Origin: an uncultured Collinsella sp.
GTDB taxonomy: Bacteria > Actinomycetota > Coriobacteriia > Coriobacteriales > Coriobacteriaceae
Length of the DNA: 9,511 bases
Assembly: GCA_900552185.1 (NCBI GenBank)
Contig: URYT01000058.1
Span: 1 to 9,511 of the forward strand
Direction of reading: 5' to 3'
Part shown: one piece after another, positions 1 to 5,697 of the stretch
Numbering within the stretch: the stretch's first letter is position 1
Layout: each line of letters starts with the position of its first letter
Translations under genes and position numbers: made by a program
The notes under the pieces: model-generated
Seen by the model: the letters and a program-made list of their open reading frames with translations, nothing else
Databases searched by the model: none
Told to the model about the DNA's origin: nothing

Positions 1-890
1 ATGCCGGCGACGGCCTCGGCGTATTCGGGGGCTTGGATATCAAAGACGGTGTTGCCGTCGTCGTCCACGTGGGGGAGTCCCGCATTGGCCTGCACCATAA
101 CGGGCTTGTCGGTAACGGTGAGCATACGTGCGGCGAGTCCCCGGAGCTCGGCCGGTCCCTGGCTGCAGTTGATGCCCAAAACGTCGGCGCCGATGGCGTC
201 GAGCGTGATGGCGGCGACCTCGGGGCTCGTTCCTAGGAAGGTACGGCCGTCTTCCTCGAAGGTCATGGTGGCAAAGACGGGCAGGTCGGAGTTCTCGCGG
301 CAGGCGAGGACCGCAGCCTTGATCTCGGCAAGGTCGGTCATAGTCTCGATAATAAAGAGGTCCACACCCGCGGCGACGCCGGCGCGCACTTCCTCGGCAA
401 AGAGGTCGTAGGCCTCGTCGAAGCTCAGAGTACCCAGGGGGCGAAGCAGCGCGCCGATGGGGCCGATATCGCCGGCGACGTAGCGGGCGCCGGCCTCGCG
501 GGCGCAGGTGACGGCCGCGGCAAAGACGTCTGCCACGGTGGCGGCACCGTCGAGCTTGTGGGCGTTGGCGCCAAAGGTGTTGGCGGTAATCACGTCGCAG
601 CCGGCCTCGACATATTGACGTTGGATATCGGTGATAACCTGGGGCTCATCAAAGTTGAGCAGCTCGGGCAAGGCGCCCGCCTTCATGCCAGCGGCCTGCA
701 ACATGGTGCCCATGCCGCCGTCGAACAGCAGGTGTCCCGTGCCCTCGATGGCCGCACGCAGGCGATCGTCCTTAATGCGCAGATCGTCGATCGTGCGCGT
801 CTTGTACGTGGCACCGTTGCGACGTGCGGCATCAACGGGTGCCGCCAATGCAGTGCCGTCAGAATCATGAGTGATAAGCGGAGTAAACAT
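1..890 (-). CDS. metH: Cobalamin-dependent methionine synthase, N-terminal homocysteine-methyltransferase domain (partial, 3' end outside window)
   Basis: Reading leftward from the ATG at 890 gives 296 residues with no stop before the window edge. The homocysteine S-methyltransferase (TIM-barrel) domain begins near residue 54 with LLFDGGMGTMLQ. It continues through ITANTFGAN (101-109), GDIGPIG (140-146), FIIETMTDLAE (179-189) and GINCSQGP (239-246). Cys242 matches the first of the three zinc-binding cysteines; the later GGCC pair would lie outside the window. The family transfers a methyl group from cobalamin to homocysteine in the cytoplasm. The start is supported by GGAG at 897-900, 6 bases upstream, and follows the upstream stop by 9 bases. 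About 50 residues precede the usual domain start, a longer leader than is typical. The gene directly upstream encodes a reactivation domain, which favours full MetH over a B12-independent homocysteine methyltransferase, but the pterin- and cobalamin-binding domains cannot be seen here. Confidence 0.88.
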   Translation of the reverse strand, partial: MFTPLITHDSDGTALAAPVDAARRNGATYKTRTIDDLRIKDDRLRAAIEGTGHLLFDGGMGTMLQAAGMKAGALPELLNFDEPQVITDIQRQYVEAGCDVITANTFGANAHKLDGAATVADVFAAAVTCAREAGARYVAGDIGPIGALLRPLGTLSFDEAYDLFAEEVRAGVAAGVDLFIIETMTDLAEIKAAVLACRENSDLPVFATMTFEEDGRTFLGTSPEVAAITLDAIGADVLGINCSQGPAELRGLAARMLTVTDKPVMVQANAGLPHVDDDGNTVFDIQAPEYAEAVAG

Positions 891-899
891 CGGGGGCTC

Positions 900-1688
900 C
901 TAATGGCTGGAATAGCAGGTGGTGTGGGCGGCGCGGAAGCGACAGCTCTCGCGCATGCGGCAGATATTGCAGGTGGGGCGGGTCTGGGCGTCGTGGACCT
1001 CGCCGTCGAACAGGCCGATCACCGCGGTCACGCTTTTGGTGGGCATGAGCAGGCTGGTGGGTGTGACGGTCAGGCCGATGAGCCGCGTGGCGTTGAGCGC
1101 ATTGACGATCGAGCGCTGGGCCGAGAGCGGGCAGTCGCCGTAGCCGGGACTAAAGCGCCAGTTGCCGGCGAGTCCGTGTGCGGCGGCGTCCGTCTTGACC
1201 TGCTGGTCCATTTGCTCAACGGCGGCTTCCACGTAAGCGGAGCACGCGGCGTCGAGCACGGCGCCCTCCAGGGGATGTTGGGCTCCCGTGGTGCGCAGGC
1301 GACGCTCGGCGTCCATGCCGAGGGTGCATGCCATGAGTGCGGCAAAGCGGGCATCTTTGAGATGTCTATAGATATCGCGACCTCGCAGCTCAACGTTGGT
1401 GCCGACCAAGCGAATGCAAGGCTCACTTTGTTCGTCCACGCCCGTGGCATCGACGGCAAACACGCGGCGCACGCCACGGGGCTCAATGTCAAGTTCCAGA
1501 CGCTCGACCACAAGCTCAATACGTCGTGACAGCTCGGGTTCAATCTGCTGGCCGCTGTAGCCCAGATACCGCAGCATCTCGGCACGGTCGACACGGGGAT
1601 GGTGCGCAGCATCGACACGGTAAAGCGCCGGCGACGCAAGGTCGGCCGGCACTTCGACAGCGGTTGTATCGATGTGCGGTTTTTCCAT
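900..1688 (-). CDS. Free-standing methionine synthase reactivation-domain protein (B12-dependent)
   Basis: This is a 262-residue soluble protein of the vitamin B12-dependent methionine synthase activation-domain family. In E. coli this domain is the C-terminus of MetH and binds SAM to remethylate inactive cob(II)alamin. Some bacteria, such as Thermotoga, encode it separately. Supporting motifs are WRFSPGYGDCPL (177-188), the counterpart of the RxxxGYPACPD signature, and MPTKSVTAVIG (215-225). The C-terminus carries a CxxC-x5-C cluster (C240, C243, C249) followed by RFR, which I recall from stand-alone family members. The start at 1688 overlaps the metF stop in TAATG, indicating translational coupling; the same frame stays open upstream to 1997, but that stretch is inside metF. 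metH follows after 9 bases. The operon order suggests this protein reactivates the MetH encoded next. It has no membrane segment or signal peptide. Confidence 0.85.
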   Translation of the reverse strand: MEKPHIDTTAVEVPADLASPALYRVDAAHHPRVDRAEMLRYLGYSGQQIEPELSRRIELVVERLELDIEPRGVRRVFAVDATGVDEQSEPCIRLVGTNVELRGRDIYRHLKDARFAALMACTLGMDAERRLRTTGAQHPLEGAVLDAACSAYVEAAVEQMDQQVKTDAAAHGLAGNWRFSPGYGDCPLSAQRSIVNALNATRLIGLTVTPTSLLMPTKSVTAVIGLFDGEVHDAQTRPTCNICRMRESCRFRAAHTTCYSSH

Positions 1689-2560
1689 TACCCCAGGCGC
1701 TCCATAATGGTCGCGGCGATCGCAGGACGGTTCATAGTGTACAGGTGCAGGCCGTCGGCGCCGTGCTCCTTGAGGTCGCAAAGCTGGCGGGCGGCATAAT
1801 CTACACCGGCTGCCTGCAGGCTCTCGGGGTCGTTCTCGTACTTGGCGAGAATCTTGATGACGGGGGAGGGCAGCGACGCGCCGCACATAAAGACCATGCG
1901 GCTGATCTGCGACTTGCCCATAAACGGCATGATGCCCGCGGTAATGGGCACGGTGATACCGGCCTTGTCGGCAAGCTCGCGAAAACGGTAGAAGCACTCG
2001 TTATCAAAGAAGAGCTGCGTCACAAAGAAGCTCGCGCCGGCGTCCTGCTTTTGCTTGAGGTGTTCGACCGAGAGGTTGAGATCCTCACAGGCAATGTGGC
2101 CCTCGGGGTAGGCTGCGGCGCCCACGCAAAAGCCGGCGTCGACGAGCTCGGGGATGAGGTCGCGGGCGTAGGCGTAGTCGGAGGCGGGCTTGTCGTCCTC
2201 GGTCGCGCCGGCAGGGAGATCTCCACGCAGGGCCAGGATGTTTTCAACGCCGGCGGTACGATACTCGTCGATCTTGGCGGCGATATCGGCATGCGAGCGG
2301 CCCACGCAGGTAAGGTGTGCCACCGAGGGCGTGTCGAATTCGCTCGAAATCATATGCGCGATGGGGGCGGTGGTGGCACCGTTGCCCGAGCCGCCGGCCG
2401 AGCAGGTGACCGAGACAAAGCTCGGCGAAAGCTTGCACAGATTGCCTGCCACTTCGCGAGCCGTGTCGAGGGTCAGCTCGCCCTTGGGCGGGAACATCTC
2501 AAACGAAACGGGCGCGGTGCCCTGGGATGCTGCCTGCTTAAAAACCTCGTCGACGCGCAT
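1688..2560 (-). CDS. metF: Methylenetetrahydrofolate reductase
   Basis: This 290-residue protein has the usual bacterial MetF length. It reduces 5,10-methylene-THF to 5-methyl-THF, the methyl donor for MetH, using FAD in a TIM barrel in the cytoplasm. Family motifs run in order: SFEMFPPKGE (19-28, with Glu21 matching the catalytic Glu28 of E. coli), VTCSAGGSG (51-59), AHLTCVG (81-87), ILALRGDLP (108-116), GAAAYPEGH (147-155), FFVTQLFFDNE (178-188) and ITAGIMPF (206-213). The start at 2560 is chosen because GAGGAG at 2567-2572 lies 6 bases upstream and the protein then begins like its family. An ORF opening at 2626 would add 22 unrelated residues. It is the first gene of the metF, activation protein, metH operon, transcribed away from glnN. 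Its upstream region contains a 17-bp palindrome at 2615-2631. Confidence 0.96.
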   Translation of the reverse strand: MRVDEVFKQAASQGTAPVSFEMFPPKGELTLDTAREVAGNLCKLSPSFVSVTCSAGGSGNGATTAPIAHMISSEFDTPSVAHLTCVGRSHADIAAKIDEYRTAGVENILALRGDLPAGATEDDKPASDYAYARDLIPELVDAGFCVGAAAYPEGHIACEDLNLSVEHLKQKQDAGASFFVTQLFFDNECFYRFRELADKAGITVPITAGIMPFMGKSQISRMVFMCGASLPSPVIKILAKYENDPESLQAAGVDYAARQLCDLKEHGADGLHLYTMNRPAIAATIMERLG

Positions 2561-2614
2561 ATCGTGCTCCTCTAGATACGTAATAGTGTGATGTGTTGTA
2601 AGGATTCTACAGCA

Positions 2615-2631
2615 CCACTGTGTCACGGTGG
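2615..2631. promoter_or_regulatory. 17-bp near-palindrome upstream of metF (operator candidate)
   Basis: On the minus strand this reads CCACCGTGACACAGTGG. It is symmetric around the central base except for one position in each half. It sits 54 bases upstream of the metF start, where a repressor or activator site would be expected. No regulator is encoded nearby and I do not recognise the motif, so the role is inferred from symmetry and position only. Confidence 0.35.
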
Positions 2632-2724
2632 AGTTTCACTCGTTATTCGGGGATACCAATCAAAGATGCCTTGCTATCGGCTTTCTCTATAACAGAGCGG
2701 CTAATCTAGGCACGGACTATAAAG

Positions 2725-2750
2725 ACTGGTATCTGATGCAAAATACCAGT
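2725..2750. repeat. 8-bp perfect inverted repeat (ACTGGTAT / ATACCAGT)
   Basis: The arms at 2725-2732 and 2743-2750 are perfect reverse complements separated by 10 bases. A related half-site, GATACCAAT, occurs at 2652-2660. No T-tract follows on either strand, so a terminator is unlikely. An operator site shared by the divergent metF and glnN promoters is possible. Confidence 0.4.
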
Positions 2751-2862
2751 TAATAGAGCTCCATCCCAAATTGACTACCCTTAAACCATGGGGAGAGGTC
2801 TGCAATTTATGCAGTTGATTGGCTGTTGAGGGTGGCAACGCCGCCTCGATAGGGTAACCTCA

Positions 2863-2890
2863 TTGATTGGTTTCGCGACAGCAACATAAC
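2863..2890 (+). promoter_or_regulatory. Possible glnN promoter
   Basis: TTGATT at 2863-2868 and CATAAC at 2885-2890 are separated by 16 bases and each match four or five positions of the sigma-70 consensus. Transcription would start near 2897, giving a leader of about 90 bases before the glnN ATG. The match is modest and other AT-rich stretches in the region could serve instead. Confidence 0.3.
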
Positions 2891-2907
2891 GGTAATGTCG
2901 CGGAAAC
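2870..2907 (+). promoter_or_regulatory. Imperfect inverted repeat overlapping the putative glnN promoter
   Basis: GTTTCGCGACA (2870-2880) pairs with TGTCGCGGAAAC (2896-2907) with a single bulged base, leaving a 15-base centre that includes the possible -10 element. Each outer end reads GAAAC outward. It could be a dyad operator for a nitrogen regulator or a leader hairpin. The sequence alone does not decide between them. Confidence 0.4.
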
Positions 2908-2973
2908 ACGGCGAGTCTAAGCTATGACTCGTTCGTTAGTAATCAACACCGCTTCTCACGCGGTGCCGATACG

Positions 2974-2980
2974 AAGGGAG
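2974..2980 (+). promoter_or_regulatory. Ribosome binding site fixing the glnN start
   Basis: AAGGGAG ends 6 bases before the ATG at 2987. It lies just after a CACCGC/GCGGTG hairpin (2947-2965). An in-frame ATG at 2924 would put this Shine-Dalgarno sequence inside the coding region and add 21 residues unlike the family, so 2987 is preferred. Confidence 0.8.
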
Positions 2981-2986
2981 TTCCGT

Positions 2987-5074
2987 ATGGCCGAACTTAC
3001 TGACCGCTTCGGGACCATGGTGTTCTCTGAGGAAGTCATGAAGGACTACCTCCCCAAGGACATTTGGAAGCGCCTTGCTGCAACCCTCGAGGGCGGTGAG
3101 CCGCTCGACCTGGATGTGGCCAACGCCGTTGCCCATGCCATGAAGGTCTGGGCCATCTCCAAGGGTGCGACGCACTATGCGCACTGGTTCCAGCCGCTTT
3201 CGGGCATTACTTCCGAGAAGCACGACAGCTTCCTGGAGCCCAACCACGACGGCACCGCCATTACCAAGTTTTCCGGCAAAGCCCTGATCAAGGGCGAGTC
3301 CGACGCGTCGAGCTTCCCCAACGGCGGCCTGCGTGCTACCTTCGAGGCCCGTGGCTACACCGCTTGGGACCCCACTAGCCCCGCCTTTATCAAGGACGAT
3401 GTCCTGTGTATCCCCACGGCTTTCTGCTCCTACACGGGCGAGGCCCTGGACAAGAAGACCCCGCTGCTGCGTTCCATGACCGCGCTCTCGCGTGAGTCCA
3501 AGCGTGTTTTGGCGCTGTTCGGTAAGACCCCCAAGAAGGTCGTTCCTTCCGTGGGCGACGAGCAGGAGTACTTCCTGATCAAGAAGGACGCCTACCGCAA
3601 GCGCAAGGACCTGGTCATTACCGGCCGCACCCTCTTTGGCGCCGCTCCCTGCAAGGGTCAGGAGCTCGAGGAGCACTACTTTGGCGCTATCCGCCCCACC
3701 GTCTCGGCCTATATGAAGGATCTGGACGATGAGCTGTGGGCGCTTGGCATTCCCGCCAAGACCAAGCACAACGAGGTTGCTCCCTGCCAGCATGAGCTCG
3801 CCCCCGTCTACGGCGAGGTCAACGAGGCCATCGACCAGAACCTGGTCATGATGGAGAAGATGAAGCTCATCGCCTCCCGCCACGACTTGGTCTGCCTGCT
3901 GCACGAGAAGCCCTTCGAGGGCATCAACGGTTCGGGCAAGCACAACAACTGGTCGCTCGGCACCGAGTCCGAGAATCTGCTCGATCCAGGTGACACCCCG
4001 CTCGACAACCTGCAGTTCATCGTCTTCCTCACCGCGGTGATCGAGGCCGTCGATAACTATCAGGAGCTCCTGCGTGCCTCCGTTGCCTCGGCCGGCAACG
4101 ACCATCGTCTGGGCGCCAACGAGGCCCCTCCGGCGATTATGTCCATCTTCCTGGGCGACCAGCTTACCGAGGTCGTCGAGAAGATCATCGATGGCAAGGC
4201 TTCCGTCCATGCCACGCGCGGCGTGCTCGACCTGGGCGCCGATACCCTGCCCAAGCTGATGCAGGACAACACCGACCGCAATCGCACCTCCCCGTTTGCC
4301 TTCACCGGCAACAAGTTTGAGTTCCGTGCCTGCGGCTCCGAGCAGAACGTTTCCGACTCCAACCTGGTGCTCGATGCCGCCGTGGCCAAGTCGCTCAAGT
4401 CCTTCGCCGACGCGCTTGAGGGTACGCCCGAGGATGAGTTCCAGGACGCTGCGCTCGAGTACTGCAAGAAGGTCCTGACCGACCACCAGCGCATCCTGTT
4501 CTCCGGTGACGGCTACTCCGACGAGTGGCCCGTTGAGGCCGAGAAGCGTGGTCTTGCCAACAACAAGACCACGGCCGACGCCCTGCCCGCCTTTGTTTCC
4601 GATAAGGCCATCGCACTCTTTGAGGAGACGGGTGTCCTGACCAAGGCCGAGGCTCAGTGCCGCTACGACTGCAAGCTCGAGAAGTACAACAAGCTCATGA
4701 ACATCGAGGCCACCACGATGGTTCGCGAGGCGCGTCGTACCTATCGCCCGGTCATTACCGCCTATGCCACCAAGGTCGCTAAGGGCCTTGAGACTATTCG
4801 TGCCGCCGGTGCCGAGGCCGCCATGCAGTGTGAGCAGAACACGCTCAACAAGCTTTGCAACGGCATCACCACCATCAACGACTCCATCAAGGCGCTCGAC
4901 GCCGTGCATCAGAAGGCCGAGGGCCTCGATGGCCAGGAGCAGGCCAACGTGTACGCGCACGAGGTCGTTCCCGCTATGGATGCGCTGCGTGCCGCCGTGG
5001 ACGCCATGGAGGAGATCGTGGCCGCCGACTACTGGCCGGTCCCGACCTACGACGACATCCTGTTCTACGTGTAG
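2987..5074 (+). CDS. glnN: Glutamine synthetase type III
   Basis: This 695-residue protein is in the usual GSIII size range (about 700), far longer than GSI. It condenses glutamate and ammonia to glutamine with ATP in the cytoplasm, normally as a dodecamer. GSIII signatures run in order: NGGLRATFEARGYTAWD (112-128), VGDEQEYFLI (189-198), KHNEVAPCQHELAPVYGE (260-277), EGINGSGKHNNWSLGT (311-326, catalytic-core loop), HRLGANEAPPAIMSIFLGD (373-391) and DRNRTSPFAFTGNKFEFRACGS (430-451 with binding arginines and the metal-ligand Glu). The C-terminal third (about 555-680) is helical, as is typical of GSIII. The gene is monocistronic: a long intergenic region lies upstream and a strong terminator follows 31 bases after the stop. 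No glnR or glnB gene is adjacent. All visible catalytic motifs are intact, so it should be active. Confidence 0.97.
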   Translation: MAELTDRFGTMVFSEEVMKDYLPKDIWKRLAATLEGGEPLDLDVANAVAHAMKVWAISKGATHYAHWFQPLSGITSEKHDSFLEPNHDGTAITKFSGKALIKGESDASSFPNGGLRATFEARGYTAWDPTSPAFIKDDVLCIPTAFCSYTGEALDKKTPLLRSMTALSRESKRVLALFGKTPKKVVPSVGDEQEYFLIKKDAYRKRKDLVITGRTLFGAAPCKGQELEEHYFGAIRPTVSAYMKDLDDELWALGIPAKTKHNEVAPCQHELAPVYGEVNEAIDQNLVMMEKMKLIASRHDLVCLLHEKPFEGINGSGKHNNWSLGTESENLLDPGDTPLDNLQFIVFLTAVIEAVDNYQELLRASVASAGNDHRLGANEAPPAIMSIFLGDQLTEVVEKIIDGKASVHATRGVLDLGADTLPKLMQDNTDRNRTSPFAFTGNKFEFRACGSEQNVSDSNLVLDAAVAKSLKSFADALEGTPEDEFQDAALEYCKKVLTDHQRILFSGDGYSDEWPVEAEKRGLANNKTTADALPAFVSDKAIALFEETGVLTKAEAQCRYDCKLEKYNKLMNIEATTMVREARRTYRPVITAYATKVAKGLETIRAAGAEAAMQCEQNTLNKLCNGITTINDSIKALDAVHQKAEGLDGQEQANVYAHEVVPAMDALRAAVDAMEEIVAADYWPVPTYDDILFYV

Positions 5075-5105
5075 AACGTAACTGACATATCGTCACGGTA
5101 TTGAG

Positions 5106-5141
5106 CCGGGGTCCGCATCATGCGGGCCCCGGTTTTTGTTT
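5106..5141 (+). terminator. Intrinsic terminator of glnN
   Basis: The stem CCGGGGTCCGC (5106-5116) pairs with GCGGGCCCCGG (5122-5132) over 11 bp with one G-T wobble and a 5-base loop, followed by TTTTTGTTT. It begins 31 bases after the glnN stop codon. Confidence 0.92.
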
Positions 5142-5194
5142 GCGAAGGGCGCTTTGAAGCCCGTTTTGCCGCCGACTTGCCTAGGTATAAAGGG

Positions 5195-5417
5195 TTGTGG
5201 ACAAAAAACGTCAAATATGAGTACTGTCACAAGTCCTGTAGCATTATTTATTTGCAAAATATGTAGTGTTACGCAACATATGTACAAGTACTTAGCCGAT
5301 AAACGTCTGCTATTTTTCCGCCGTAGGACGCCTGACGGCTAAATCGCCTTCTGAAGGCATGAAATCGCTGTAACTAAAATGGTAACAGTACTCATATTTG
5401 CCATTATTTGACCACAG
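5195..5417. repeat. AT-rich intergenic segment bounded by a 36-bp imperfect inverted repeat
   Basis: The left arm is 5195-5230 and the right arm, in reverse complement, is 5382-5417. They match at 30 of 36 positions, including a perfect 16-base core CAAATATGAGTACTGT (5212-5227 and 5385-5400). The 151 bases between them hold two short hairpins: GCCGTAGG with CCTGACGGC (5320-5339, one bulged G) and GCCTT with AAGGC (5346-5358). By hand count the 5181-5420 region is about 40% GC, far below the coding regions. No credible ORF is inside and no clear target-site duplication flanks it. It could be a small non-autonomous mobile element (MITE), a paired protein-binding site or a structured RNA. Confidence 0.6.
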
Positions 5418-5423
5418 GCCTTG

Positions 5424-5472
5424 CGATGATGCCGGAATCCGCACCCTGTCGGGTTCGAATCCCGGCATATCG
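5424..5472 (+). pseudogene. tRNA T-arm-like remnant within an inverted repeat
   Basis: TCGGG-TTCGAAT-CCCGG at 5449-5465 has the exact 5-7-5 layout and conserved TTCGAAT loop of a tRNA T-arm. No D-arm, anticodon arm, CCA end or matching acceptor strand could be assembled around it. The segment is also enclosed by CGATGATGCCGG (5424-5435) and CCGGCATATCG (5462-5472), which pair with one bulge. It may be a decayed tRNA 3' end, an old integration site, or a chance tRNA-like hairpin. It starts only 7 bases beyond the inverted-repeat segment. Confidence 0.35.
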
Positions 5473-5477
5473 GTAGC

Positions 5478-5508
5478 AAAAAGCCCGCTACCGCGAGGGT
5501 AACGGGCT
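5478..5508 (-). terminator. Intrinsic terminator of tRNA-Glu
   Basis: On the minus strand AGCCCGTTACC pairs with GGTAGCGGGCT over 11 bp (one G-T wobble) around a CTCGC loop, followed by TTTTT. It starts 12 bases past the encoded CCA end of tRNA-Glu, so it should end that transcript. Confidence 0.88.
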
Positions 5509-5520
5509 CTTCAATTCAAA

Positions 5521-5597
5521 TGGTGCCCCCAGCGGGATTCGAACCCGCGATATCCACCTTGAAAGGGTGGCGTCCTTGGCCGCTAGACGATGGGGAC
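5521..5597 (-). tRNA. tRNA-Glu (anticodon UUC)
   Basis: This is a complete 77-base cloverleaf with encoded CCA at 5521-5523. The acceptor GTCCCCA pairs with TGGGGGC. The D-arm lies near 5572-5588. The anticodon stem CCACC/GGTGG encloses the loop CTTTCAA, with anticodon TTC at 5561-5563. The T-arm is GCGGG-TTCGAAT-CCCGC. It appears to be a single-gene transcript with its own promoter and terminator, located between glnN and the murT-gatD operon. It supplies glutamyl-tRNA for GAA and GAG codons. Confidence 0.97.
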
Positions 5598-5607
5598 AGC
5601 GGGAAAG

Positions 5608-5616
5608 AGTATAGCA
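5608..5616 (-). promoter_or_regulatory. Extended -10 promoter of tRNA-Glu
   Basis: The minus strand reads TGC followed by TATACT, an extended -10 element ending 10 bases before the mature tRNA 5' end. A good -35 hexamer is not apparent at the usual distance (TGTGAA lies there), which fits an extended -10 type. An A-rich run lies immediately upstream. Confidence 0.65.
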
Positions 5617-5652
5617 GACTTTTTTAGCCGTTCACATATCGTTGGCAAACTG

Positions 5653-5691
5653 AAAAACCACCACAAAGGTGCCTGTCCCCTTTGTGGTGGT
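5653..5691 (-). terminator. Intrinsic terminator of the murT-gatD operon (perfect 13-bp stem)
   Basis: On the minus strand ACCACCACAAAGG pairs perfectly with CCTTTGTGGTGGT over 13 bp around a 9-base loop, followed by TTTTTC. It begins only 6 bases past the fusion gene's stop codon. The perfect stem raises the possibility that it is also a dispersed intergenic repeat. Confidence 0.9.
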
Positions 5692-5697
5692 GAGGTG

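Larger units (their letters stand above)
2561..2986. other. Intergenic region between divergent metF and glnN
   Basis: This 426-bp stretch has no credible gene and is visibly less GC-rich than its flanks. It must hold the promoters of both metF (leftward) and glnN (rightward). It contains a 17-bp near-palindrome at 2615-2631, an 8-bp perfect inverted repeat at 2725-2750, a small CTGCA/TGCAG hairpin at 2800-2814, a longer imperfect inverted repeat at 2870-2907 and a 6-bp hairpin at 2947-2965. I looked for cobalamin and SAM riboswitch core sequences upstream of metF and recognised none. Confidence 0.8.

Noticed and set aside
558..2575. Plus-strand ORFs of 323 and 349 codons across metH, the activation gene and metF
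   Set aside because: They are antisense to three genes with clear conserved motifs. Their translations resemble no protein family.
2561..2626. Upstream start for metF at 2626
   Set aside because: It would add 22 unrelated residues and ignore the well-placed GAGGAG before the ATG at 2560.
2924..2986. Upstream in-frame ATG for glnN
   Set aside because: The added 21 residues do not resemble GSIII starts, and the good Shine-Dalgarno sequence lies directly before the ATG at 2987.
2561..2986. Cobalamin or SAM riboswitch upstream of metF
   Set aside because: No B12-box or SAM-riboswitch core was recognisable on the minus strand. A covariance-model search would be the decisive test.
2936..4960. 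Long minus-strand ORF (674 codons) opposite glnN
   Set aside because: It is a mirror of a strongly biased high-GC gene. The protein shows no family motif, is low-complexity Gly/Val/Leu-rich, and the plus strand is a clear GSIII.
5136..5342. Small ORF in the AT-rich intergenic segment (68 codons)
   Set aside because: It begins inside the glnN terminator T-tract, lacks a ribosome binding site, runs through the inverted repeat and has no protein-like features.
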